Below, one piece after another: positions 21,917 through 31,878 of a stretch of 64,000 nt of DNA (its first letter is position 1; each line of letters opens with the position of its first letter). Source of the stretch: Isoetes taiwanensis. Lineage: Eukaryota > Streptophyta > Lycopodiopsida > Isoetales > Isoetaceae. Under the pieces are notes generated by a model, which was given only the letters and a program-made list of their open reading frames with translations, was not told the DNA's origin and ran no database searches. The DNA lies in the NCBI GenBank assembly GCA_021234155.1, contig JAJEKV010000287.1, positions 62,001-126,000 of the forward strand. Reading direction: 5' to 3'. Both the position numbers and the translations under genes were made by a program.

Positions 21917-21986
<70 letters not shown>
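21906..21986. repeat. (TA)n microsatellite at the right border of the retroelement
   Basis: TA dinucleotides with a few TG interruptions at the left. The matching left repeat ends in a shorter TA run (about 14,780-14,806). Confidence 0.95.
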
Positions 21987-21987
<1 letters not shown>

Positions 21988-22080
21988 TAACATAAGTGAA
22001 GCGATCTTGGCTGAGGAAGAAACATGAGTCTTAGCCAGAAATGATAAATTGAGAAAGTGTATGCGTGCATACGCACGTGA

Positions 22081-22153
22081 GAGAGGAGGAGGAGGAGGAG
22101 GAGGAGGAGGAGGAGGAGGAGGAGGAGGAGGAGGAGAGGAGGAGGGAGGAGAC
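22081..22153. repeat. (GGA)n microsatellite
   Basis: About 24 GGA/GAG triplets. The long Glu, Ser and Leu runs in the overlapping frames are translations of this array and not genes. Confidence 0.97.
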
Positions 22154-22440
22154 CACTTTTAATGTCAAAGAGGTTGGGGGTTGTTTTCGGCGATGCCGTC
22201 GAGGAAGAGAGTGCATGCGTGCAAAAATGATCGATGGAACTTGCGTGCGTCGTCTGCGATGTGTCGTCGCGTGTGTTCGCAATGAAAGTATCATAGGTGC
22301 GTGCAGCGCACAAATGCAAAAATGATATAGGAGAGTGTGTATGTGAAAATGATGCCGAGAGAGGGACGAAGATGAGGGAAAAGAATGGGGAGAGGGTCGG
22401 AGGGGGTGAAGCGAGGGGAGACTCAAGACTATAGTGAGCG

Positions 22441-22571
22441 GCCAACCCTTAGTGTGCATACGCACCTTGTTTGGTCTGTTACAATAAGTAGCCAACCCTT
22501 AGTGCATGTGCACACCTTATTTGGCCTGTTACAATAAGCAGCCAACCCTTAGTGTGCGTGCGCATCTTGTT
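22441..22571. repeat. 50-bp tandem repeat, about 2.6 copies
   Basis: Units beginning gccaacccttagtg start at 22,441, 22,491 and 22,541. The first two each end in 'gttacaataag' and the third stops in a poly-T run. Confidence 0.95.
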
Positions 22572-23987
22572 TTTTTTTTTGGGTTGGCCATTGGCCAATA
22601 CTTTGATTTTTTTTTTTTTGGAAGGGGGGAGCTGCAGTTAAAGCCAACTTGGTACTTCTTATAAGCTTATAGCTTAATTAAGAATGTCTTATAGTTATAA
22701 AAGCTTTGGTTCACGCGTCTAGCCTTTAATCTCACATATCAATTACTGTTAATAACGTGCCAACTTTATTGGGTTTATCATATTTAGTCAATATCTAGGT
22801 GCATTGGAACCATCATGTGCCCTTATGTTATTATTAGATTGCGTGGAGGAGAGGCGTTTGGGAGTTGTTACAAAGAGGACTCCTCTATAGAGTTGTTGCT
22901 TAATTGTTTACAAATCACACTTGTGATGTGTAAGCCAGATTAGTATGAGCAAAAACGGGCCTATCAGAATAAGCAACATGAACAATGGCCTTGCACCTTA
23001 AGGTCATGTAATGATGAATGGCATTATGAGAAGAGCATTGCCTGCCAGAAGAAGCAACATGAACACGGTGGAATGATTGCATTTGGCTTATAAGGAAGGA
23101 AATGTATTAGACATAAACAGTCATAGTCAAAGGTAGCACCATTCTACAATTTTATAAAGGCCATCCGGCTTGTAATACTGGAACTTGTATTTGACCAAGT
23201 TGTAACAACTTATCAGTTTTGCTTACCATGCAAAGAACAATAAAGCACATGTACCTAAAAATTATACTACCAATTTCAGCAGAAATTATATTGCCGGAAT
23301 AGTCTAACAATGGTAGAAAGAATCGTGCCATTCAAAAGACATCTTTAAGTTATTACCCTCCTCAGGGTTCTGAGAACAGGGATCATTTACAACTGCATTT
23401 CACAATAAATAAGCGCAAGAATTGTGAAATAAAGCCTTTCACTTGACATGAATAGATTAGATCATTTGGCTCATTCTATTTGTGCCTAAAGTTTGCTCAG
23501 AATCTAATGAATTTGTAGCCTCATTTGGGTGATCATGTAGTAGCCTCCCTACGTTGCAGCTTAGGCAAGCAAATAATTATCAGCTGAAGCAAATAATGCA
23601 AGCAAATAATTATCAGCTGAAGCAACATTAGTCTTTGGATCAAAAATGCATCATTAGCACAAAGAATAACACGTGTTGTTCTCGCTTGTCCTTACCTTGT
23701 TGGCAGATCTCTCCAACATTAAAAGAAGGCAATTGAGACAACAAAGGTAGAAGTTGAGCATTACATGCGATTAGCTCAGGCAATGCCTTAATAAAATTGC
23801 AGAAGTGTAACATCCACATTGGCCTCTAAGGCATTACATATTGTGATATGGGCCTGTGGGGCTGGGGATGGCAGAAAGAGCTGAAGAACAAACAAAAGCA
23901 TATGAAAAATTTTCAACGAAAGCATATGGAAAATTTAATGCACCAAGAGTAAATGTGGGTAGAGGCTATTGCCATATCCGTTTCAAT

Positions 23988-24091
23988 AAACAGATTTGCC
24001 ATTGTCAAGCCTACATCAGGAACGCCATTACAATGACTTAAACAGATTTGCCATTGTCAAGCCTACATCAGGAACGCCATTACAACGACTT
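23988..24091. repeat. 52-bp tandem duplication
   Basis: 'aaacagatttgccattgtca' and the following bases are repeated at 23,988 and 24,040 with one or two differences, so the duplication is recent. Confidence 0.95.
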
Positions 24092-24630
24092 TAACAACTT
24101 TTACAGGATCCCAAAAACACTACAAAGGTTTACACCTTGAACCTCTAGCTTTTGTCAGTTATGAGTTGGTCGCATGCAATCCAAATATAGTTTGCATACT
24201 CGCATAGGCAAACATAAATTTAAAGCCGTATTAAAGAAATGAAAGACGTATTAGGTATTTCCTTGCATGCTCCTCATAATAGGACATACAATCTGCATTA
24301 AACATGCAACGTGCACTTATATGCACATTTACAGCACTGTTATATTTTATACAGTCCAAGACGAACACTGGATTACGCAGAAGTCATATAAGCTTAATAA
24401 GACTAAATTGTGCTACGTAAAGTATTGGTGGAATTGAACCACAAAACTTCCCTTCCGTTAGATTAATCCAGATGAAATATTGAAATCCATGGCGATGAAA
24501 AGGGCCAACAGAGATAAACAAAGACATTACAATCTGTAGAGGATATGCAGATGCACCTTATTGCACCTTAGCTACTTTGTGGTAATCTGGAAAGGCACAG
24601 AGCAGGGTACTTCTAGTACTTAAAAATAAC

Positions 24631-24686
24631 CATGCAAAATTGACGTAGAAGGTTAACTCTCATGCAAAATTGACGTAGAAGGTTAA
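24631..24686. repeat. 30-bp tandem duplication
   Basis: 'catgcaaaattgacgtagaa' followed by ggttaa begins at 24,631 and again at 24,661. Confidence 0.93.
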
Positions 24687-25216
24687 GTATGCAAATATTA
24701 GGCAGGTTATAGCAGTGATTTTAGAAAAGCATCTGATCTTCTTCGGGATGTCTGCATGTAATCAATTCAATAAAGGTCATGGAAAATTGTTTACAGAGCT
24801 CTATTGCCGCAAATAGATCGACCAATAAATGGTTGGACCTGTTGCAAACTTTGGATTAACTGCAAAAAGAATAAGCTCTGCCATACCTGTAGGATATTGC
24901 AGAGGCATGCCAGTGTAATATATTTCTTTCCAACCTAATTTGCACTTTGCACCACGAAGAACACAGAAAACAGGAAATGCTCATGTAAAAAGGCATAATA
25001 AAATCATATATTGATTTCTGTTCTATTGCAGAGAGCAACCATAAAATCAACCAGTTCTCAATGGGCTATCTAAATGAGCTACCAAGAACGCAAATAAGCA
25101 AAAGGCAAGCTGATTCTTAGGGTTAATAATGGCTAACATGGATAAATAGCTATGGCATCCATCGGTTGTAAAACAAAAACAGCCAAAGAAAGATCAAGAT
25201 GGAAATAATAACTCAC

Positions 25217-25409
25217 ATAAGTATGCAACCCTTTCTGCCTGTTTCTCGACCTCATTTGCAACGCGAAGGATCGGAGCAATGGATGCGAGAGATGCCGGAA
25301 CGACCTCGCTATCAAGAGCACTTTCGAAGGGTATGGCACTCGTCGTAGATGTCCTCTGCAAACGACCCCCCGGCTGAGGAGTTGTTTCTGGACCTGAAGG
25401 ACCCGACAT
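25217..25409 (-). CDS. Callose synthase (1,3-beta-glucan synthase, GSL/CalS), first exon
   Basis: ATG at 25,409-25,407 opens a frame of 64 codons that ends …RVAYL at a donor T|GTGAGT (25,216). Residues about 27-64 include SALDSEVVPASLASIAPILR and VANEVE, then RVAYL, the highly conserved N-terminal segment of plant callose synthases (typical form: DSEVVPSSL…IAPILRVANE…RVAYLCRFYAFEKAH). The phase-1 donor would split the cysteine codon after RVAYL, as expected. The full family protein is about 1,800-1,950 residues, a multi-pass plasma-membrane enzyme making callose from UDP-glucose. Only this exon is visible in the window. The following exon should lie at lower coordinates, so either the intron is very long or the copy is truncated. 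Confidence 0.88.
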
Positions 25410-26329
25410 TTCGACCGCCCACTTGAAAAAATCTCCTTGTCACAGGTCTCTAAGCTCTACAAAGCTTCCTGTCTGGGCCAATGCCACAGGCAAACCAAAG
25501 TGTCAGTTTTGGGCTTCTTCACATAGAGATGCAAGAGCGTCTCTCCTCTAGGCGATTGGGAGCTGTAGTGATTTGCTCCCATCGCCATCCTACGGAGGAC
25601 CTTCTACCTGGCTGCGCGAGCTGCAACTGTGATTCCGTCGAAGGAGGAAGCTTGGTCGGCCGCCCTTAATGATATTAGACGTGCAAAATTTCAAAAAGAG
25701 AGAGGGGTTAGGAACGGCTGAGATCTTGGTTATCTAAAGATCCGGTGGTTGAAAATTTGTGACATGCCACCTGCATGATCGTGGCACCCTCCAACCAAAA
25801 TGAGATAGGGAAGTTCAAAATTTGACGGTCTTGATCTCCTCAGTTTGAAATCAAGGGTAGGAGATTGTTGTATACATGTATACAAAGGGCACATGAAATT
25901 CAAGTTCAAATTGGAATTCAAATTCGAATTTGAGGGATACCGGGTGGGAGGGAAAATTTGAAATTCAAAATTTTACACAAATTCGTGTTGGTTTTTCGGC
26001 CATAACTTTTGCTAGGCACCTCCAAATCGAGTGATTTCAGATGCAAATGGATTCATCTCGATGAGAACTATCCATTGGGTACCCATCTTGATATGTTTGG
26101 AGCTGTGGTTAGAGAGCTACACTCGTTTGAATGAAAACGGGTTAAAGAGCATGTGCAAAATGCATTAATTGCAATTTGAGCACATGTTTGTACTATTTGG
26201 TGGAAAACGGTTTTTGGAAGCAAAAAAAGGGGCAAGTTGGCCGGAAAATTTTTTTCCGGTTGTATACATATACAGGGGTGCACAAATGGGGGCAGCAATT
26301 TGTATATCGAAACATTTTTAATAATGTAT

Positions 26330-26332
<3 letters not shown>
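25410..26332. other. Upstream region of the callose synthase exon
   Basis: On the minus strand this is the 5' flank of the ATG at 25,409. The first 260 bp are GC-richer and could be the 5' UTR. No clear TATA box is identified. Beyond 25,700 I see no gene. Confidence 0.4.

Positions 26333-26412
<80 letters not shown>
26333..26412. repeat. (TA)n microsatellite
   Basis: About 80 bp of TA dinucleotides. Confidence 0.98.
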
Positions 26413-26416
<4 letters not shown>

Positions 26417-28649
26417 TAAAATATGTAGTGCGGGAGTATAAGTTTATATCGTGCAAAATCTTGTGGGGTCTTTCTTGCTCCCAAAGGTTTTTGCAACTTA
26501 ATACTGTTGAAATAACACACTCAAGGGATAATTTTATGCAATTTTTCTTAGTTTTTAGTTCAAAAAGTTCTAAAATAGTTCTAAATTCTCGACCTTGTAA
26601 TGCAATGTTAGAGCATAAATTAGTCGAATCCCGTTGTTTTTTTTTACTTTTTTTTCTACACACACATACTAACTTCACTTTAGGCTTGACTTAAAAAGCT
26701 GCTACTAAAGGCAAAAAAGGACCCCAAAATGTTATGGAGACACATGCGTTCAACGAGAAGGAAACTACGTAATTTGTCCATAGGGGTGCGAGGAGTAGCC
26801 GGCATCGTCAGTTGGAACTTCAACTAACTGCATGATTTTGTGGATGTATTACCATTTGTAACACCATATGATGCAAAAACAAAAAATTTTCATTCAAGCA
26901 GTTTGTTCAATTGTCTCCCAATGTCTTTTAAGGTCAATTAGGATGTTTAGCCAAAATGGTTGTGAAATAACAAATTTTTTGTCTTCTATAACAGCCAATA
27001 TAAACGTTCTAAGGGATAAGATACAAAAGCGTCTAATTTTTTCATATGAGTTTGCCCCATAATAAATCTTTGGCTTTCGTAGTGGTCCTTTTCCCCTCTA
27101 AAATGAGATATTTTTCTTTGTTGTTCTTCTCCTTAATGTTAAGTCTTCCTAAAATGTCTGTTTTCATGAGTAGTTTTATAAATATTTAGACACAAGATAG
27201 TAAAAGAGTCCTTTTTAGGGGTATTTTAGAATTTTGTAAATTTTTAGAAGGAATCTTTCAAACGCACTTCTTAAATAAGTGCGTTTCATTTTAAACCTTG
27301 TTTTCATCATTGTGTACATTTGTGCAGTATTATTTCCCCTCTATTTGAGTTTTAATGGTATTAATACCACATTTTAATACTAGAAATTGGTGCTTGCCGC
27401 TTATTTCGATAATTTCAAAGTTCAAATATCACGACTGCAGGTCTGCCCCAGTGTCCAGCTTGTAGTTTGCAGATATAGCTCCCATCAAAATCTGTATAAA
27501 ATGTGGAATTGTTATCTCAATATAGAGAGATCATAATGTTTCAGCAGTTCAACAGTTGCTTGCTGCCTTATTACGTAGCTATTAGTCTTTTGTGTAGAAG
27601 TTGAGATAAGTTATGAACTTGCCTTCCCATCTTTAATGCAAATGAAGAATGAGAATGCTCTTCATACAACTCAACTAAAAGGAAGTTGAGGTCTGTGTTA
27701 AGTGAAATTATTAAAGAATCCAGTTCATTGAATTTCTTGATCTATGGTTCACCACAAATATCTGTACATATTCCTGCATTATTGAGAAATAGGAAGTAAT
27801 TCCATGCAATTAAGTGACACTGAAGGCAAGCCAAATCCTGATGACACCCAACTCAATTTATCGGAAGGTGACAGATGAGAAATTTTGGCGAATATTCAAT
27901 GGGCTTTTTCTTGATGGCTTGCTTGCTGCCTTTGCAGATAGACATCTATCTGTCAAGAGTGTTCTTTGCTCAGCTAAATGTGTTGCATGCAGCGAACTCA
28001 GATATGCTAACCCGATCTTTTGAGCCAACCATCGATTCATTTCTAGAAGTATATGTTTCATGAAAGACTACAAGTGAAATGCCTCACTATGGAATAGTTT
28101 ATTAAATTCACCATGTTCAGGTTGGTATTTCCATAATTTTGTGAAATGACCACAGAATGATTCCTTCCTTCCTTCCTATTGGGAGCTAATAACATATATT
28201 ACTTAATACACACCATTTTGAGCATATCAATGTTCATGTGCAATTATTTACTCCTATGGTTTTGCTTGCCATAGATACATGGATGTGCATTATGGTTTTA
28301 TTCGTTGTAAGACACACAAAGACTAGAAGATGTAATAGGACAACTGCATGTGTTTAGGTAGTAAAGATACCCTTTTGCAAATTGCTATTGTAACAACTGT
28401 TTTTGCATCATGCCTTAAAATCTATGTTGTGAGGATGCAAACTGTGCATACAAAATGGAAACATTCAAATTTACAACAGAATCATCATGTAACACTTTAC
28501 AAGATCCAATGATCAATGATCGTGTAATAACAACCAAAACTTAATAAATGAAGACTTAACATATATTACCTTTGCCATCTTCAAGCTACATGTCTCTTCT
28601 AGCCAATGATGAAACAACTGCCTCTTCTCCTCTTCAAATTGTTACTAAA
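26413..28649. other. AT-rich stretch, no supported gene
   Basis: Only short frames (for example 27,814-28,023 plus) without known motifs. It may be the interior of the Helitron that ends at 28,677, whose 5' terminus I could not find. Confidence 0.4.
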
Positions 28650-28677
28650 GCCCGGCAACGCCGGGCACCATAACTAG
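28650..28677 (+). mobile_element. Helitron 3' terminus
   Basis: A perfect 7-bp stem hairpin (gcccggc-aac-gccgggc, 28,650-28,666) is followed 7 nt later by CTAG (28,674-28,677) and then T. This is the classic Helitron 3' end inserted before a T. The hairpin is nearly the same as that of the Helitron ending at 46,253. The matching 5' TC end was not located. Confidence 0.7.
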
Positions 28678-28877
28678 TGAACATAGAACTAGGCCGAATT
28701 TTTTTGTGTTACATATATGTACCTATCTTTTGTTGCACTGTCATTAGACAATTTCAAAAACAAAAATAATCACAAAAGAAAATAATGTGCATTCTTGCCA
28801 ATATCAACATGTGCTGTTGTCAGAAGTTGCATGTATGGACGTTAAAGACCGAGTAAAAACACATGCCAGGACATTAG

Positions 28878-28906
28878 CTCGGCAACGCCAGGCACACGTT
28901 TACTAG
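28878..28906 (+). mobile_element. Second, degenerate Helitron 3' terminus
   Basis: 'gctcggcaacgccaggc' forms an imperfect hairpin with the same AAC loop and is followed by acacgttta and CTAG (28,903-28,906), then T. It lies 229 bp beyond the first terminus in the same direction, which suggests a duplicated or bypassed 3' end. Confidence 0.6.
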
Positions 28907-29884
28907 TGTCTTTTTAAATACGTCAATTTTCAAAGGAAAGCCACATACGACAGCCACAATAAAAAATTTGGTTCAAAAATAAAAAGGGAAGAAAAACTAG
29001 CCCAATAATTCTCTTCAGACAAGTTCAGTGACAAAGCAAGTGCCTGGAAACATTGTTACAACAACCACGTGCAGAAATTAGGTTCCTTCCCAAGTGACAA
29101 AAAAACAAAAAAGGAACTAGTAATAAGGCAGGCTTTGAGGCAAAAGGTGATGAAGAAGGTGGATGAACTAAAAGAAATGGAGTAAAGGTGAAAAGGAGCA
29201 AAATAATGGGAATAACAAACTACACGCTACAACAAATATAATTGACCTCTATTTAGCAATCATATTCCAACACCATTTTGGTGTTTTTTAATTCAACTAA
29301 GTCTTCCTCCAAGGTAAAGTACTTACTATCTATCTATGTATCTATCTTTTGAGGATTGTGACGTTAAAGTTATTTTTCCTTTTCTTTTTCTGAATTGCCC
29401 CTATTAAGTAGAATTTGTAAATCATAGAACCTAATTTTGGCATCGTATGACATAGATTTTGGGCATATCTGAAGACTGAGAGTTATGGTTTTCTTATGGT
29501 ATATTTCCATCCCATGATCCTCTATGGTCTCTGCAGACAACGATAAAATAATATCTATCAATCTTTGACTAAGGTCTTTTGAGTTCTCTTCTCCTTCCCA
29601 ACATATTCATGGTATTCAACAATATGACTTATTAGCAAGAGCAATAACTTACCTTATTGGGATATGATCACCAGCACTACAGTGCTAATACATAGTATTG
29701 GAACAATCTTACACAACGAAAAAGGTGCTCATATCCCCTGGAAATTCCCCCATTGAGGAATCGGGGAACTCGAGAGCAATGGGTAATTTTCTTTGCAACG
29801 GAGAATTCTTGAACGAAAGGGTATATTGTACGGGAGGAGATTAGTAAAAATGGGGGATTGTTGAACAAAAAGGGCATATCCGAA
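28907..29884. other. No supported gene
   Basis: AT-rich sequence with a short TATC-rich run at 29,325-29,350. Nothing coding is recognised. Confidence 0.4.
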
Positions 29885-30140
29885 TGGGGGAATTAATAGA
29901 AATAGGGGATTACAAATGCACATTGGGGTATTTTGAAGAAAGGGGGATTGGGTCAAAAGGGAATTTGCCAATGGTTTGGGGTAATTTCAACAAAAGGGGA
30001 CTTGTTCAAAAAGGGAATTTGCGAATGGATTGGGGTATTTTTAAGAAAAGGGGACTAGTTCAAAAGCAAATTTGCAAATGGATTAGAGTATTTCTAAATA
30101 AAAGAGGATTGAGTGAAAGGGAAATTACCAAATAAACAGA
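29885..30140 (+). repeat. ~54-57-bp minisatellite with an open reading phase
   Basis: Units of the form 'ttggggtatttt…aaaaggggac…ttcaaaagggaatttgc' recur about four times. The unit length is close to a multiple of three, so one plus frame stays open and translates into repeats such as GNL-x-M-x-WG-x-F-x-KRGL. This is most likely a non-coding array, not a gene. Confidence 0.85.
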
Positions 30141-30218
30141 GGATTGTAATAAATACCATGGTATTTTCAAGCAAAAGGGTATTTTCAGTTAAAAGTAATT
30201 TCAAAATACTATTTACTT

Positions 30219-30491
30219 TCAAAATATTGAATGGTCATATGTAAGTGGTCGGATCAGCTCATAAGCTAGAACTTTACCTTTATGATGTGGAATAGGAATG
30301 AATTTATGGACTAAACAGTTGATAAGCTCCGTTTTAAAAGAGGTCTCATCTAAAGAAAGAATCCATGCTTCTGTGAGTGGCTCCTTACTATGCAGGGAGA
30401 AGCACATTCCAGTGTAATAGCTCTTGAGTTCTTCTTCACACTCATGGACAAATATTGACGTTATGTTGCACTTGAAGTCCTCTGTTGACAT
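30219..30491 (-). CDS. Unidentified open frame, possible exon
   Basis: There are 90 open codons starting with ATG (30,491), including YYTGMCFSLHSKEP and KFIPIPHHKGK. Composition and codon use look protein-like, and a possible acceptor (tgtcaacag) lies inside the first codons. No known domain is recognised. The frame simply runs to a stop, so its boundaries are uncertain. Confidence 0.25.
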   Translation of the reverse strand: MSTEDFKCNITSIFVHECEEELKSYYTGMCFSLHSKEPLTEAWILSLDETSFKTELINCLVHKFIPIPHHKGKVLAYELIRPLTYDHSIF

Positions 30492-30884
30492 ATATTCCTG
30501 TGGCTAAATTGCAAAAGAAGTAATTGCGAAAGAAGTTCTTTCTTAAGAAAACTTGTATTACCGAGCGAGAGGCTTGGAGATGTAGATTTAAATTAAATTT
30601 AGTTCAGTTCAATTCAATTTAATTTAGTTCAATTTATAAAATGTGTGCATCTATGTGTATAAGGCTGTAACAAAGAACATTACCGTGCCAATGAAGAAAC
30701 GTTACATATAAAGGAATGTCTGTGTGGAAGGCATTCCAGTGTAAAAGGCATGTCGATGCGCGTCAGCACGGAGGCGTGCCTGACCCACCGGAATGTTTGG
30801 TAAACATACATTCTCTTAACGTGGAAATAACGTAAGAAAATTCTGGCACTTCTTACAGAATCGTGCTTCAGCGATGGCGGCTTG

Positions 30885-30964
30885 GAGACGACAATGTGTT
30901 TTTTTCTGTGTCCTGCTCTGGCGATGAGACGACAATGTTTTTTTCTGTGTCCTGCTCTGGCGAT
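30885..30964. repeat. 40-bp tandem duplication
   Basis: 'gagacgacaatg…ttttttctgtgtcctgctctggcgat' occurs at 30,885 and 30,925. Confidence 0.93.
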
Positions 30965-31027
30965 GGTCTTGAAGGTGCCATGCCCAGATATCTTTGATCT
31001 TTTTAACTCTGCATCTTCCCTATCCTT

Positions 31028-31105
31028 TTTTTTTGTCCACTCTTGGGGAGGGATCGAACTCATGATCATATCAAGGAGGGGTGGCCAGCTTAGCCAGAAT
31101 GGCCA
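31028..31105 (-). mobile_element. tRNA-derived SINE-like fragment
   Basis: The minus strand carries an A-box-like tggctaagctgg (31,096-31,085) and a B-box-like gagttcgatcc (31,061-31,051), about 24 nt apart. A run of nine A follows on the minus strand at the 3' side. It is too diverged for a functional tRNA. Confidence 0.5.
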
Positions 31106-31169
31106 ATGCCAAATATAACGTAATGTTCAAATAAAATAAGACATTTATCATGGGGGCAAGACTTAAGAG

Positions 31170-31250
31170 GGACTAGGGAGGGTTCGAACACATGACTTGG
31201 AGAGGGGGAATAGGCTAGCCTGGCCACTATGCTAGGGCAACAATGGTAGA
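31170..31250 (-). mobile_element. tRNA-derived SINE-like fragment
   Basis: Minus strand A box tagcatagtgg (31,234-31,224) and B box tgttcgaaccc (31,190-31,180). Spacing fits a pol III internal promoter. There is no complete cloverleaf. Confidence 0.5.
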
Positions 31251-31328
31251 CAATGGGCTAAAAAAGATATATCGAGGAATCAAAGCGGTGCCTTTTTTTG
31301 CTCCCGAAATCGGGGTCTCGCGCGGACC

Positions 31329-31812
31329 AAAATCGCTTAAGCGATTTTTCAAATTTGCGAAAATCGCTTAAGCGATTTTCAAAAGGGGAAAGTGAAAATC
31401 GCTTAAGCGATTTCGCTTTTCGTGGCCGGAAAGTTGGGATCACCTGGCCAGGTGGTTTTTAAAAAAAAAAACGAAAATCGCTTAAGCGATTTTCGGTTGT
31501 CAGCGTCCGTCAACGCCCACATGCGATCACCGCCCATTGAATTGAATTTAAAATGAAAATCGCTCAGCGATTTTCAAAAAGTCGGCTTTCTGTCCATTGC
31601 CGACCGCCCAAAAAAAAAATGAAAATCGCTAAAAGCGATTTTCGCCCCGTCGGCGTCTGTCGGCGCCAACGCCGCGAGGAAAAAAAAAAAAAAATTGAAA
31701 ATCGCTTAAGCGATTTATAAAAAAAAAAAAAAAATCGCGTAAGTGATTTTCCATTCAATATAAACGAACTGCGGGTCTACCATATAAGGCGTCAAAGGGC
31801 GCTTTAAGCGAT
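31329..31812. repeat. Left subterminal array of the palindrome ATCGCTTAAGCGAT
   Basis: About nine copies of a 14-22-bp palindrome centred on CGCTTAAGCG, each extended by A and T runs. Clear ones are at 31,329, 31,359, 31,395, 31,473 and 31,697. Degenerate ones are at 31,555, 31,621, 31,731 and 31,798. Confidence 0.93.
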
Positions 31813-31878
31813 CCGCCAGAAGTTTTCGAGTTTCGCCCCAAGATATAGTGCGGCTTTTGTTTGATAGGGTTTGTTAGA

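Larger units (their letters stand above)
11967..21920 (-). mobile_element. ~10-kb retroelement with ~2.83-kb direct terminal repeats and a Penelope-like-type RT
   Basis: Two long direct repeats (11,967 to about 14,793, and 19,095 to about 21,920, offset 7,127-7,128 bp) enclose 4.3 kb that carries ORF1 and a reverse transcriptase on the minus strand. The order on the minus strand is repeat, ORF1, RT, repeat. I see no retropepsin, RNase H, integrase, tyrosine recombinase or GIY-YIG nuclease, so it is not a normal gypsy or copia element. The repeats hold exon-like coding blocks instead of looking like simple LTRs. This fits the pseudo-LTR arrangement known in Penelope-like elements, where partial tandem copies create flanking repeats. 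The 5' end on the minus strand abuts a (TA)n tract. No clean target duplication was found. A true LTR element with exons in its LTR is the alternative. Confidence 0.85.
19095..21920. repeat. Right copy of the ~2.83-kb long direct repeat
   Basis: It is collinear with 11,967-14,793. On the minus strand it lies upstream of ORF1 and would supply the promoter and leader exons. Its right end runs into a (TA)n tract. The exon at 20,019-20,243 keeps its acceptor here, while the long exon is interrupted near 20,975 and 21,183-21,205 by short indels. An internal partial duplication is seen: 19,923-19,975 repeats 20,038-20,090 (both reading …AGGTCGTAT…CTGCTGCAAGTG on the minus strand). Confidence 0.97.
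22620..25216. other. Intergenic or intronic sequence downstream of callose synthase exon 1
   Basis: If the callose synthase gene is intact, this would be its first intron on the minus strand. No second callose synthase exon is recognisable. A minus-strand block (about 23,697-23,789) is open between a plausible acceptor (ttattaag) and a donor (CAACAAG|GTAAGG), but its peptide is not recognised. Confidence 0.4.

Noticed and set aside
11967-21920. An ordinary gypsy or copia LTR retrotransposon
   Set aside because: There is no protease, RNase H or integrase. The RT motif set is not of the LTR type, and the repeats contain spliced coding blocks.
22081-22445. Glu-rich, Ser-rich and Leu-rich proteins around 22.1 kb
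   Set aside because: They come from the (GGA)n array read in three frames. The flanking residues match nothing.
24856-25050. Second exon of the callose synthase
   Set aside because: The minus-strand block has acceptor-like sites, but its peptide does not contain the expected RFYAFEKAH sequence.
29320-29380. A Helitron 5' end or SINE tail at the TATC run near 29,330
   Set aside because: It has a GACGTTAAAG word like the SINE tail, but the order is reversed and no other terminus supports it.
29885-30135. A repeat protein with W-G-x-F and KRGL repeats
   Set aside because: The frame is open only because the minisatellite unit is close to a multiple of three.
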